From NCBI RefSeq assembly GCF_017353175.1, contig NZ_JAFMYW010000005.1:186001-250000 (forward strand): 64,000 nucleotides of DNA, given 5' to 3'. Every line of letters starts with the position of its first letter. The first letter of the stretch is position 1. The stretch is from Fibrella forsythiae (GTDB taxonomy: Bacteria; Bacteroidota; Bacteroidia; Cytophagales; Spirosomataceae). Shown piece after piece: positions 17,771 to 28,100 of this stretch. The position numbers and the translations under genes are program-made. Below the pieces are notes generated by a model. That model ran no database searches and was not told where the DNA came from. It saw only the letters and a list, made by a program, of their open reading frames with translations.

Positions 17771-18820
17771 ATGGACGCTGAACAAGATAGTGCTCGGCCT
17801 GTGAGGGCGGGGGAAGAACTGAACGTAGCTGTGCTGGAGACGTACCTGGGGCTTGGGTCGATTATGGGCGTTAGTCAATTTCCGGGTGGGTACTCCAACC
17901 TGACGTACCTGATCACGATTGGCGAACGCGACTATGTGCTTCGTCGGCCGCCAGTGGGGGCAAAGGCAATTAAGGGCGGGCACGATATGGGTCGCGAGTT
18001 TCGGGTGTTGTCGCTGCTGCGCGAGGCAGGGTATAGCAAAATTCCAGAACCGATTGCCTATTGTGATGATGAGCACGTGCTCGGCTGTCCATTCTACGTG
18101 ATGGAGCGCGTGCCGGGTGTGATTCTGCGGGCACAATCGGCACCGAAGCTGGGCCTGTCGGTTGAGACGATGCAGAACCTGTCGAATGCGCTGGTCGATG
18201 CGCTGGTTGAGTTGCACGCCCTGCCCATTGAGCCAAACCTGATTCAATTGGGTAAACCCGATGGGTACGTTCAGCGGCAGGTAGAGGGCTGGCACAAACG
18301 CTATCTCACGGCCCAAACCGACAACGTATCTGCCATGACCGAACTGGCTCGCTACCTGACCGATAACCGGCCGCTCAACCATCCGGAGATTACGCTCCTG
18401 CACAATGATTTCAAGTATGACAACGTGGTATTGAACAGCGAGTTGACGCAAATCAAGGCCGTTCTGGACTGGGAAATGTGTACCGTTGGCGATCCGCTGA
18501 TGGACGTAGGTACGTCTCTGTCGTACTGGGCCGAGGCGGGCGACGATCTGTTCCGGAAGTCATTCAACCTGACGTGGTTACCCGGCAACCTGACCCGCCG
18601 CGAAGTTGCCGATCGCTACGCCGAACGATCGGGGCGCGATGTGTCGGACATGCTTTATTATTACGTGTTTGGGTTGTTCAAAAACGCCGTGGTTATGCAG
18701 CAGATTTATGGGCGCTATAAACAGGGACTGACTAAAGACGAGCGCTTTGCCGGGCTGCTGGCGGGCGTGCGGGCCTTATCGGCGGTTGGCGTGAAGGCAC
18801 TGGAGACGGGGAAACTCTAA
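17771..18820 (+). CDS. Phosphotransferase (aminoglycoside-phosphotransferase fold, ACAD10/11 kinase type)
   Basis: 349 residues. Protein-kinase-like fold: nucleotide-binding N-lobe (SQFPGGYSNLTYLITIGERD, then YVLRRPP with the lysine-position region), the YVMERVPGVILR hinge, the catalytic loop LLHNDFKYDNVVL (Asp and Asn) and the metal-binding AVLDWEMCTVGDPLMDVG. Members of this branch phosphorylate small hydroxy compounds rather than antibiotics. Bacterial 4-hydroxyacyl-CoA pathways (for example levulinate use) and animal ACAD10/11 pair such a kinase with an acyl-CoA dehydrogenase, and the dehydrogenase is the gene just upstream. Function in 4-hydroxyacid breakdown is inferred from that pairing. 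A resistance role is unlikely. Confidence 0.88.
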   Translation: MDAEQDSARPVRAGEELNVAVLETYLGLGSIMGVSQFPGGYSNLTYLITIGERDYVLRRPPVGAKAIKGGHDMGREFRVLSLLREAGYSKIPEPIAYCDDEHVLGCPFYVMERVPGVILRAQSAPKLGLSVETMQNLSNALVDALVELHALPIEPNLIQLGKPDGYVQRQVEGWHKRYLTAQTDNVSAMTELARYLTDNRPLNHPEITLLHNDFKYDNVVLNSELTQIKAVLDWEMCTVGDPLMDVGTSLSYWAEAGDDLFRKSFNLTWLPGNLTRREVADRYAERSGRDVSDMLYYYVFGLFKNAVVMQQIYGRYKQGLTKDERFAGLLAGVRALSAVGVKALETGKL

Positions 18821-18909
18821 CCGACCTGGTAGACCAGGATTAAAATTGCGCGTATCAGGAACAACACTTCATTGCGTTGGGTATACTTACGTATCAACTC
18901 TCAACTGCT

Positions 18910-19722
18910 ATGAAGACGTTACTAACTTGCTTTGCTGCGCTGCTGCTGCTGCTGCTCAGCGGATGTGCCGTTAATAAGTCGCAATTGGTCACGCTCAGCA
19001 GCGATAACCTGACAGTACAGCCCGATCAGGGATTTGTATACGACACGGATACGTTGCGCCTTACTTATCAGTTCTTCAATGAGCGCGGGGTGATTCACCT
19101 GATTATCGAGAATAAACTGGCTAAACCGCTCTACATTGACTGGAAACGGTCGGCGTTCATTATCGGCCAGAATAAGCTGGATTATTGGTATGATGTGGCG
19201 GCGGTGAATTTGTATGGTACCGCTTATACCAACACCTATGCCCGGTATTTCCGGAACTGGAACAGTGGCAACAGCACGGTTGATCTGACCGGCAGTATCA
19301 GTAAAGAGAATTCGGTTGATTTTATCCCGCCGGGGACGAAGCTCACGAAGGAGCAATTTGTATTGGTACCGGGCCCGGCTCTGGTGCTACCCGGTCAGTA
19401 TTCGACGGAAAAGGTGGCGTCGAGCGATCTATTCAACAAGAAACCCGTTGACGTGCAGACCTATCAATACACACCTGATACATCACCGCTGAAGTTTCGG
19501 AACTACCTGACATTGTCGACCGATAAAGACTTCAGAAACGAGCTTGTTTTAGACAGCAAATTCTGGGCATCGGGTGTGCAGGTAATGCCACAGGAGCAAC
19601 TTACAGGCGGCGCATACATCGGTACTGATGTTCAGCATACTGGAGCTACTACGCTCAAATCGATACCTTATTACCGGCCAGACTCGTTTTTCATCAACTA
19701 CACGCAGCAGGTACAGTATTGA
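18910..19722 (+). CDS. Lipoprotein of unknown function
   Basis: 270 residues from the ATG at 18910; the longer frame from 18877 adds 11 residues before a complete lipoprotein signal. Signal peptide with a run of leucines encoded by consecutive CTG codons, and lipobox LSGC (Cys19). The mature part is beta-rich, with a motif typical of uncharacterised Bacteroidota lipoproteins (IIENKLAKPLYIDWKRSAFI, resembling a late-embryogenesis-like or immunoglobulin-like beta domain describing 'shared' tails). I do not know a function. It stands alone, convergent with gmhA. Confidence 0.8.
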   Translation: MKTLLTCFAALLLLLLSGCAVNKSQLVTLSSDNLTVQPDQGFVYDTDTLRLTYQFFNERGVIHLIIENKLAKPLYIDWKRSAFIIGQNKLDYWYDVAAVNLYGTAYTNTYARYFRNWNSGNSTVDLTGSISKENSVDFIPPGTKLTKEQFVLVPGPALVLPGQYSTEKVASSDLFNKKPVDVQTYQYTPDTSPLKFRNYLTLSTDKDFRNELVLDSKFWASGVQVMPQEQLTGGAYIGTDVQHTGATTLKSIPYYRPDSFFINYTQQVQY

Positions 19723-19768
19723 TCGATCAACAGCCGGTGCGGGTATCCCGGGTCGGTACCGATTGTAT

Positions 19769-20347
19769 TCAAGCTAGCCCTAACTGCTTCTCGATGAGCA
19801 GGATAAACAGGTGAATCACCTTGATATGAACCTCCTGTATACGATCGGCATAACCGAAGTGCGGCACCCGGATTTCAACATCGGCAACATCGGCAAGTTT
19901 GCCGCCATCCTTACCGGTCAATAGCACCACCTTCATGCCTTTCTGGCGGGCCGCTTCAACAGCCCGAATAATGTTGGCCGAATTGCCGCTGGTACTGATG
20001 CCCATCAGCACGTCGCCTTCATTACCTAACCCTTCGACGAAACGCGAAAACACAAAATCGTAGCCGTAATCATTGCTGACGCAAGACATATGGCTGGGAT
20101 CAGATACGCAAATAGCTGCCAATGCACGACGATCGCCACGGTACCGGCCCGACAACTCTTCGGCGAAATGCATGGCGTCGCAATGAGACCCTCCGTTGCC
20201 GCATGAGATCATTTTGCGGCCGTTTTGCAGGGCATCGGCCATCAACTGGGCCGCGTCGGCGATTGCCTGTATATTGGCCTGATCGGCCATGAACGTATCT
20301 AGAACTGACCTCGCTTCGGCCAGTTCTGAGCGGATAATGTCATTCAT
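19769..20347 (-). CDS. gmhA: Phosphoheptose isomerase (sedoheptulose-7-phosphate isomerase)
   Basis: 192 residues from the ATG at 20347, the same length as E. coli GmhA. It converts sedoheptulose 7-phosphate to D-glycero-D-manno-heptose 7-phosphate, the first step toward ADP- or GDP-heptose for lipopolysaccharide or surface glycans. SIS-domain motifs are visible: [20 protein letters not shown] (sugar-phosphate loop), the [11 protein letters not shown] turn, [20 protein letters not shown], and a C-terminal helix [15 protein letters not shown]. One base separates its ATG from the stop of the Wzi-like gene upstream (TAA-A-ATG), so translational coupling is likely. The longer in-frame start would overlap that gene. 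Confidence 0.93.
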   Translation of the reverse strand: MNDIIRSELAEARSVLDTFMADQANIQAIADAAQLMADALQNGRKMISCGNGGSHCDAMHFAEELSGRYRGDRRALAAICVSDPSHMSCVSNDYGYDFVFSRFVEGLGNEGDVLMGISTSGNSANIIRAVEAARQKGMKVVLLTGKDGGKLADVADVEIRVPHFGYADRIQEVHIKVIHLFILLIEKQLGLA

Positions 20348-20348
20348 T

Positions 20349-22115
20349 TTAAAAGATCCAGTTCCGGTAGGGGGCATTCCATCGGATGGCAAAGTTGGCA
20401 ACGGTAGTGTTATAAATGTCAGGAATATACTGGCTATCCTGCATTCGGTTCAGATACCGGGCTTCCAGAAAGAAGTTGTGCTTCAACATGTATGTCAACC
20501 GAAGATCGGCGTATGTGATCACAGTCTGGCGTCCCTGGCCAATAAAGTTGCCATAGTCGCGGAGGCGATCTTCGTAGCTTTTTAGGGGATTGCCGCCGTA
20601 GTTACGACCCGGAGGATCGGTTCCTTTCATCATGACGCTAAACGTTCCGTTGGCTGTCAATCGTTTGAATTGATAACGCACTACGCCAATTCCTTCCATA
20701 AAGTTGGCACCCAGCGGATGAGCCAGCGGCTGGTTGTAGTGAGTATAATTGGTTTGCCCCGATTTGTGCGCGTAGGTGTAGGGGCGAGCCAGATTAAACT
20801 CGCCCTGTAAATCGAGGTTCGGAATACCAAGCACATCAATGTATTTGGCCCCTAACTGTACGGCAAACTTATTGGTCCAGGAACCGTTGGCAGCCCTTAA
20901 CTCCTTGATCAGGAACTCATCTAGCATGAACTGACCGTATAGCAGGAAATGATTGGCCGCGTTCACCTTCACGTCCATCCCAACAAAGGCGTTGTCGCCG
21001 CTACCCCGTGCCGATTCAACGTACCTGTAGAAAATAACCGGGTTCAGGTAGTTGATATCGAACTTGTCACGGCTATATATCTCCGACTCGAACAACCCGA
21101 TATTCACCCGCTTACTCAGGTTTATGCTCAGGTGGTGCATGGCCGTAAATTTCTGTCCGAAAAAGTTGCTGCCGTCAAGTACGACCTGTCCGTTCTGCAG
21201 TTCGGTGAAGAGATTGGTATACAGGAACCGTTTACCGAACCTTGTCTGGATTTTCAGGAAAAGCGTCGACGCAGCGTTGTCTGACAGCAGGAGCGACCGG
21301 ATACCGTTGCCAAAGAAGTTACGGTCGTGGCCGAATTGCAGGTTAATGATTTTCAGTGCGTTGAAGGTGACATACCCCCTGGCTTCGATGAAATCGGCCG
21401 ACCCGTTGAAATTCTTTACTACCCCCTGACCCGGCGCAAAACTGCCGCCCGCTGCTATAGAATACAACTGGCCGTACTCCTGAATGTATTTGGGATAGTA
21501 GATCTGGTTGTCGGTCACGAACGTATAAAATCCCAGACGGCGACCAATACTGCCTCTAACCTCAATACCACGGGTGTTGGTGGTCAGGGCAGTCGTCAGC
21601 GCCTGATCACGACCGTAGCCAACGCTTAGCACGGGGCTGATGTGCAGGTCAAACTCATCTGTTTTAACGCTAAAGAAATCGCCCTTTTTCCTATAAAAGG
21701 AACGAAGGAATGGCTTGTTGCTGTTGCCCGGTTCTTCATAACGCAGAATAACCGGTTGCGTGGCCGACGAATCCACGGAGCGCCCGAAGGCTACGGAAAC
21801 AGGCGGAAACATAGCCCTGACTGGCTGGGGCGTAGCCCATTCCCAGCTATCATCGCGCAGGTAATTGATGTTAAACTTATCGGTAGGTGACAGACTCACC
21901 CCATCAGGATCATTTTCCAGGGTGTCGATCAACTGCATGACCGCCTGCCGGTTATAGGGTTTTACTGTGCTATGGAATTTATCAGCCCACCGGCCCTGTC
22001 TGATCTCATAGCGATCGATAAGATGATACTGGTCCTGATTCAACGGAATGTACGGACTTTGCGCCCGAACCATTGATGAAATCAGCAGAAAAAAAAGAAG
22101 AAGTAAACAGCGCAT
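20349..22115 (-). CDS. Wzi-like capsule assembly outer-membrane protein
   Basis: 588 residues from the ATG at 22115, giving the signal peptide [19 protein letters not shown]. It is a beta-barrel-like protein throughout (aromatic-rich alternation, ending in [11 protein letters not shown] with terminal Phe). The N-terminal helical part ([20 protein letters not shown]) followed by barrel strands fits the Bacteroidota branch of Wzi, which in enterobacteria helps attach capsular polysaccharide to the cell surface. It is operonic with gmhA, so both serve surface polysaccharide assembly or heptose supply. The family assignment is from pattern memory; the surface role is inferred. Confidence 0.8.
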   Translation of the reverse strand: MRCLLLLFFLLISSMVRAQSPYIPLNQDQYHLIDRYEIRQGRWADKFHSTVKPYNRQAVMQLIDTLENDPDGVSLSPTDKFNINYLRDDSWEWATPQPVRAMFPPVSVAFGRSVDSSATQPVILRYEEPGNSNKPFLRSFYRKKGDFFSVKTDEFDLHISPVLSVGYGRDQALTTALTTNTRGIEVRGSIGRRLGFYTFVTDNQIYYPKYIQEYGQLYSIAAGGSFAPGQGVVKNFNGSADFIEARGYVTFNALKIINLQFGHDRNFFGNGIRSLLLSDNAASTLFLKIQTRFGKRFLYTNLFTELQNGQVVLDGSNFFGQKFTAMHHLSINLSKRVNIGLFESEIYSRDKFDINYLNPVIFYRYVESARGSGDNAFVGMDVKVNAANHFLLYGQFMLDEFLIKELRAANGSWTNKFAVQLGAKYIDVLGIPNLDLQGEFNLARPYTYAHKSGQTNYTHYNQPLAHPLGANFMEGIGVVRYQFKRLTANGTFSVMMKGTDPPGRNYGGNPLKSYEDRLRDYGNFIGQGRQTVITYADLRLTYMLKHNFFLEARYLNRMQDSQYIPDIYNTTVANFAIRWNAPYRNWIF

Positions 22116-22243
22116 AGAGAACTCGGCAAAGGAAAGGCAGTGCAGGGCCAAAGCCCTCATAGCGAAAAATAGCCGTTTGGGTTGGCATTACGTGATCCGG
22201 GCAGCTAAATTACACGGAAACTTAGCGACAATCAGTACTCCCG

Positions 22244-22897
22244 ATGTTTGTATTTGACCAGCACCCGTCTATTGCCAACCAATACCTTGCCGAACTTCGT
22301 GACGCGCAGGCCCAAACCGACCGCTTGCGGTTTCGCCATAATTTGGAGCGCCTTGGCGGATTGATGGCCTACGAAATTTCCCGGACAATGGCGTATCAGA
22401 ACGGAAAAGTACAAACTCAATTAGCGTTGGCACCTACCCAAACGCTACTACAGCAACCAGTGCTAGCCACGATTCTGCGGGCAGGTCTACCGTTTCATCA
22501 GGGTTTTCTGAACGTGTTTGATCAGGCCGACAATGCCTTTGCCGGTGCGTATCGGCGGGTAGCCCGCCCCGGCGATGATGATAACGAATTTGATATTGAA
22601 ATGGAATACGTCAGCGGCCCTGATCTGAGCGGCCGAACGTTGATCCTGATTGACCCGATGCTGGCTACCGGCCGGTCACTGGAAAAAGTATACCATACCA
22701 TGCTGCGGTTTGGAGTACCGGCCCAAACGCATATTGCAGCGGCCATCGCCAGCCCCGAAGGGGTCAGGTACGTTCAAAATCAACTGCCGCAGTGTCGCCT
22801 CTGGCTTGGCGCTGTTGATAGCCATTTGAACGACCATTATTACATTGTTCCCGGCCTGGGCGATGCCGGTGATCTGGCCTTTGGCGAGAAGATCTAA
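22244..22897 (+). CDS. upp: Uracil phosphoribosyltransferase
   Basis: 217 residues, full length. It joins uracil to PRPP to give UMP (pyrimidine salvage). The active-site parts are in order: ATILRAGLPFHQGFLNVFDQ, the PRPP loop LILIDPMLATGRSL (about 133-146), and the uracil-binding C-terminus YYIVPGLGDAGDLAFG. It is a single gene, divergent from wzi and converging on the T9SS cargo gene with only 10 bases between stops. Uridine kinase (50695), another salvage gene, is elsewhere in the window. Confidence 0.95.
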   Translation: MFVFDQHPSIANQYLAELRDAQAQTDRLRFRHNLERLGGLMAYEISRTMAYQNGKVQTQLALAPTQTLLQQPVLATILRAGLPFHQGFLNVFDQADNAFAGAYRRVARPGDDDNEFDIEMEYVSGPDLSGRTLILIDPMLATGRSLEKVYHTMLRFGVPAQTHIAAAIASPEGVRYVQNQLPQCRLWLGAVDSHLNDHYYIVPGLGDAGDLAFGEKI

Positions 22898-22907
22898 CGT
22901 AGGCCGG

Positions 22908-24947
22908 TTACTTCACCAATACCTTACGTACCTGCGTTGGCTGGCCTTCGGCCTGTAGCGAAAGCAGGTAAACCCCCGTTGGTAACTCGCTGATCGAGAG
23001 CTCCGTAACATCACCAGTTTGCGCTTGCCGACGCACAACCCGTCCCGTTAAGTCTGTCAGTTCAAGCTGACCATCCGCGCGGCTGTTTTGCCAACGTACC
23101 CAAAGGCGGTCTGTGGCGGGGTTGGGGTAAACGGAAATGGTGCTGACTACCGGTTCTGTGGCAGTGATGACGTAGTTGAGGGCTTCAGACGGTAATGACG
23201 AACAACCTGCTGAGGTGGCTACTACGTAATACGCGCCAGCGCCGCTCGGCCGAAACCGTGTGCTCGTTGCCCCAGCTACAGGTTGCCGCGTATTGGTGTA
23301 CCACTGGTAGGTGATACCCGCCACGTTGCTTGTACTGACTACCAACTCGTCGCCCGCCTGAGCCACAGCGGGTATAGCCGGCGATGCGTTCACGGTTACG
23401 CCTACCGGGTCGCCGAGGTAGCTGGGTAAAGTAGAAACAGCACGTAACTGGTAGCCCGACCCGGTTGCCATACTCGCTGCCAGGGGGACGGTAACCGTAA
23501 AATTGGTCACGTTGAACAGAGTACCGGCAGCCCCTATAGGTACGTTCCCGATCGATTGCGCCGCCGCGAAGTCACCCTGAGCGTTTGACAGTTGAAGCAC
23601 CAGACCTGTTTCGAAATAACCGGTATAGGTACCGCTCAACGGAACGCTGCTGCCCGCACAAAGTACGGCTCGATCTGGCGTTGGCCGGAGGGTAAAGGGC
23701 TGTAATTGAGTTATATAATAAGCAGGCGTGGCCGACGTACCCACCACCGACAACGTACCCAACGCGAGTGTGCCCGTGGTTTTACCCAGCAAAAGCAGCG
23801 AGCCATTGTCTGTGTGCGCCGCGTCGATGATCCGGTCGGCTCCGTTGGGGGCGTTCAATCGGGTCGACCAGCGCAGACTACCGGTAGGCGCGTAGCCCGC
23901 CACGTCGATGTAATCGGCAGGGCCGTATTCATTGGTATTCTGATCGTAGGGACCATTATATCCCCCGAACACAACAAATGCCCCCGCCTGATCGACCAGT
24001 AAACCCGTGGCAACAGCTGAATCAGAGCGGGAGACGCCTGTTTTTACCCATTGGTTGCGACCGCTGGCGTCATAGCGCATCAATGCCTGGCCGGTTTCAA
24101 TCTGTATGCCGAGGGTTCTGTCGGTAAGGGTGTAATTGCTTAGTACAACGGCGTTGTCGGCTTTATCAAGTGCCAGATCAAGCGGGGTGGTATAATAAGT
24201 CTGCGTAGCGTTACCAGCCAGTGACTGATCAAGGTACGTACTCCAGCGTATCGCATCCTCGTCAGTAGCCAGTAGCAGTCCGAACGACCCGTTGCGGGTG
24301 GGTTCACTGGTAGCCAGTCGGGCACCTCCCCGGGAATCGGCGGCAACAACTACGGGCTGGGGAGATGGAATGGTCGGTGTGCCATAGGTAGTGGCGTTCA
24401 CAAAACGGCCGTCTGCATCGAAGGTGCACAGAAACGGAACGCTGGCGGTGGCGCGTCGGCCAAAGACAAGCACTGACCCTACGGCATCTGTGGCCAGACT
24501 GACGGGCTGGCTCATCAGGCCTTTGGGGGTGAGTACGTACGTAAGCCAGCGCCGGGTATGCGTGCTGTCAAACTCGGCCACAAACGTACTGCTCTCAAGC
24601 GCGTTATCGAGGCGGTACGTGGAATCGCCAACGGTAAACTGGCCCGTAAACGCGCCCGCCAGCACCAGACTCCCGTTGGTTGTAACCGCGATCCGCTGAA
24701 TGGTTGGCCAATTGGAAAAGGCTTGTTTCCACCGCTCCCGACCTCTTGCATCCAACTGAACGAGGGTGTTATTTTTCAGGAGTACGTAGGAACCACGCGA
24801 ACCATCGGCCACTACGGCGAGCGGTTCGGCTGGCAGCGTTGATACCCACGTAAAGTTTCGTGTCACGGTCGTTGCTACCTGCGCCCGGCAAAAGCCGGTT
24901 ACGCACACTAAAACGAAAATCAGGTTGAGTAAACGGTTTGCCATCAT
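22908..24947 (-). CDS. Secreted protein with T9SS type A sorting domain
   Basis: About 680 residues from the ATG at 24947 (MMANRLLNLIFVLVCV..CRAQ signal); an ATG one codon later is equally good. Residues about 30-470 are repeated beta-propeller-like segments describing values along a record (SLATDAVGSVLVFGRRATAS, LALDKADNAVVLSNYTLTDR), like the SBBP/beta-propeller repeats of secreted Bacteroidota proteins. Then comes a Bacteroidota Ig-like region (AVAQAGDELVVSTSNVAGIT). The C-terminal 75 residues start ISVYPNPATDRLWVRWQNS and end VYLLSLQ..RKVLVK, the type A signal for export by the type IX system. The protein is therefore surface-bound or secreted. Its ligand or enzyme activity is unknown. 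Confidence 0.85.
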   Translation of the reverse strand: MMANRLLNLIFVLVCVTGFCRAQVATTVTRNFTWVSTLPAEPLAVVADGSRGSYVLLKNNTLVQLDARGRERWKQAFSNWPTIQRIAVTTNGSLVLAGAFTGQFTVGDSTYRLDNALESSTFVAEFDSTHTRRWLTYVLTPKGLMSQPVSLATDAVGSVLVFGRRATASVPFLCTFDADGRFVNATTYGTPTIPSPQPVVVAADSRGGARLATSEPTRNGSFGLLLATDEDAIRWSTYLDQSLAGNATQTYYTTPLDLALDKADNAVVLSNYTLTDRTLGIQIETGQALMRYDASGRNQWVKTGVSRSDSAVATGLLVDQAGAFVVFGGYNGPYDQNTNEYGPADYIDVAGYAPTGSLRWSTRLNAPNGADRIIDAAHTDNGSLLLLGKTTGTLALGTLSVVGTSATPAYYITQLQPFTLRPTPDRAVLCAGSSVPLSGTYTGYFETGLVLQLSNAQGDFAAAQSIGNVPIGAAGTLFNVTNFTVTVPLAASMATGSGYQLRAVSTLPSYLGDPVGVTVNASPAIPAVAQAGDELVVSTSNVAGITYQWYTNTRQPVAGATSTRFRPSGAGAYYVVATSAGCSSLPSEALNYVITATEPVVSTISVYPNPATDRLWVRWQNSRADGQLELTDLTGRVVRRQAQTGDVTELSISELPTGVYLLSLQAEGQPTQVRKVLVK

Positions 24948-25029
24948 CAAAAGCCCTACAAAATCGACGCCAGAAACGAAGGTACTAAAACAACCAGGAG
25001 GTATAGCTAGGCTACGGCCTGTGAATGAA

Positions 25030-25075
25030 GAGAGGGTCGTACTGATAAACAATGGTTTAGCAGTACGGCCCTCTC
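25030..25075. terminator. Long hairpin after the TonB receptor gene
   Basis: 21-bp arms (25030-25050 and 25055-25075) matching at 19 positions, loop AATG. It sits between the receptor stop (25108) and the T9SS cargo start (24947), both on the minus strand. There is no clear U-run, so it may act as a transcript 3' end or RNA stability element instead of an intrinsic terminator. Confidence 0.55.
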
Positions 25076-25107
25076 AGATAAAGCGCAAATTGATTTGATT
25101 GTCTAGC

Positions 25108-28100
25108 CTAACGCATCAACTCATCAAACGTGAGGCCAACATAGACCATCGAGCCGGTAATTGCGCTGCCATACGCCTGATAGTAGGGTGTGCCCAGAAT
25201 ATTAGTACCGCCCACTTTCACGATCGATTTCATGCCGGTCAGTTTGTAGCTAACCTGCGCGTCGAGGTTATTGATAGCTGGCACGATGGTATTGGTGAAC
25301 GGAGTCACATTTGGCTCAGATGGCTGTACGATACTCGACTCCCAAACGAACTCATCCTGGTGCTTCAGGTTCACGCTAAAGCCAATTTTCGACGTGTTTG
25401 TGGCCCGCTTGGTGAACGTCAGGTTATACCGGTATTTAGGTGTGTTGAAGCCTGAATACTGTACTTCCTCAGAAGGAACAAAATTGTTCAAGTTGTTATT
25501 GGCGATGTTCCCGCTGATAATGTACCCTTTGTTCAAGGCGTAATTCAGCCCAATGGCCCAGCCGGAGGCCGTGATGTCCTGACTGCTGTTGGCCGGTAGT
25601 GAGAAAGCCCGGCGTGTACTGCCGCCAAACACGCCGCTTTTCAGATCAAGCAGACCCGGAGCCGCCGATGCCGTTGGCTGTATCAGCACGGCACTACCAA
25701 TAAAATCGGTGTAAACACTGTAGTAGTAGTAAGCATCGACAAACAGTTTTTTGCCAAAAATACCCCGATACCCGATTTCGTAGTTGGCTACGCGCTCTGG
25801 CTTAAACGCCCGCTGCTGATAGGGAACCAGCTTTCCGTAGTTGTTAAGTACAGCAACACCTTGTTTGGTAGCAGTCAGGTTGGCTGTAATAGCACCGGGT
25901 AGCGCAGCGGCCACTTGTTGCTGAATTACCGTTGCCGATACACTCGCGGGTATTGTTCCGGCCGCTACGCCAGCCTGCACACCACTCGTTACCTGAGCCG
26001 TTACCTGCTGGGTAATCAGCGCCCTTGCGGTTGCTTCGGTAGCCGGATCGGCCAGCGCCTTGGTGATGTCGGCACCAACCGCCGATACGTTATTCAGTGT
26101 GTAGGAGTTAGATAGGTTGTAGCGTGTGTAGAACTCAGGCAATGCGCCAATTAGCCGGGCATTAGGCGTTTGCAGGTCAATATACTGGTTCTGCGTGGTC
26201 GGAATGCGGAAGCCCGTCTGATACGATAGGCGTACGTTGTGGTCACCAAACGTGGTTACGGCCGAAACACGCGGCGTAAATTGACCCTCGAAATTCTGGT
26301 TTTTGTCGTAACGCAGTGAACCCGTAATTTTCAGATGGTCGCTCAGTAGATTCTTGCCAACCTGCGCAAAGGCCCCGAATTCGTTGATGTTTATACGCCC
26401 GGTTCTGCCTTCGGCCTGATCGGCAAACAACGTACCTTCTGAACCAAGCTGATACTGCCGAACATTGGCACCAACCAGCACATCGGCAAACTTGATGATG
26501 TCTTTGAAATTATATACCCCTTCGGCATGATACAGATTCGACTTGTCGAGGAAAGCGCCGCCGCCTTGTGAGATTGGCCTATTCCGGTAAGTCTCAAACA
26601 AATTCTGGTAGGCCGACGTACCTGGCAGCGGCCGCCCCTGATCGGCTACGCCCCGGGCCGTTATCAGGGCCTGTTCTTCAGTTTGGCCTGCGCCCCGGGC
26701 CTGGGCAAATGCCCCGGTATACTCGCCAAACCACTGCGTGCTGGGCTTCCAAGCTTCGTTCATGTAGATACTTGCCAAACCTGCCGCGTATGAATCGCCC
26801 GAGCGTTCCTGCGTGGTATAGGCGCGAAGCGAATAGTTGCTGCCCCGCAGTTCGAGTTTAGCCTGAGTGATGCTGAAATTTCGTAACGAATACCGGCTGG
26901 CACCCGTATACACGGTTGTTCCCTGCCCGTAGTTGAGTTGACCGATCAGTTCAGCTTTCTCCGTAATCCGGTAATGAACGGCCCCGTTGAATTTCAGACT
27001 CTTTGTATTGTAATCGACCAGATCCTGTTCTTTATAACCCGTACGGCTCACGCTCCTGCTTGGCAACAGCCCCAACGCTGCGGCCGGTAATCTATTAGCT
27101 GCTACCAGGCTCTGACCAACAGAGAGCAGGTTAGCCTGCGCTTCATCGCCATACACGTTTACGCCGTCATAGTTTGGCGCTACGCCTGCACCACGGGCAG
27201 GATCATTAACGCCTGCCTGCGCCCCATTGATATTCAGGTTGTTATAGTTCGTAGCCTGCCAGTCGTCTGCCTTGATGTATGACAGGTTCAGTTTGAAAGC
27301 AAGCTTGTTGTTAAACGCTTTGGCATATCGGATAGAGCCATCGTAAAAACCGGTAGTGGCGGTAGACCGGTTACTGGCGTTCATCAGGCCGGTTTTCACA
27401 TTGGCACTCAGACCCTGATACAGGAACGGGCTTTTGCTATTCATCAAAATAAGGCCATTAATCGCGTTCGGGCCGTAGAGGGCCGAGGCTGCACCGGGCA
27501 GAATTTCAACGCTTTCTACATCCAGCTCGGGCATACCCACAATATTGTCGACCGGGAAATTCAGGCCGGGTGCCGAGTTGTCCATTCCGTCGATCATCTG
27601 TACCGTACGGGGGTTACCTGTAGCACCGAAACCGCGCATGTTGATCGACTTGAACAGCAGACCCTGCGTAGCCATATCCACACCTTTGAAATTGGCCAGA
27701 CCATCGTAGAAATTGGCGGCTGGCGTTTCGCGAATGGCCCGGATATCCATTTTCTCAACCGCTACCGGCGATTTCATCACGCTTTCTTCTACCCGGGAAG
27801 CTGATACCACAATCTCCTGGCCTTGAAGTATTTGTTCGTCGAGCCTTACGGAAATAGTGGAGGTGCTGCCCGTTACGGCCACTTCACGGGCAGCAAAACC
27901 GACTGATGAAATGACAAGCGTAAATGGCGGGGGAGTATTGGTCGTCAGCGAAAAATCGCCCTTGCTATCGGTTATGGTTCCCGTCACTTTGCCCTTCACT
28001 TTAAGGCTGGCTCCGGGAATAGGTAGCCCAACAGCATCGGTAATCTTTCCTGATAGTTTGGTTTGCGCCAAGGCCGTTACTGACAGCAGCAGTATAAATA

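Noticed and set aside
17771-18820. Aminoglycoside resistance enzyme
   Set aside because: The fold matches, but the neighbour (acyl-CoA dehydrogenase) and the branch fit hydroxyacid metabolism better.
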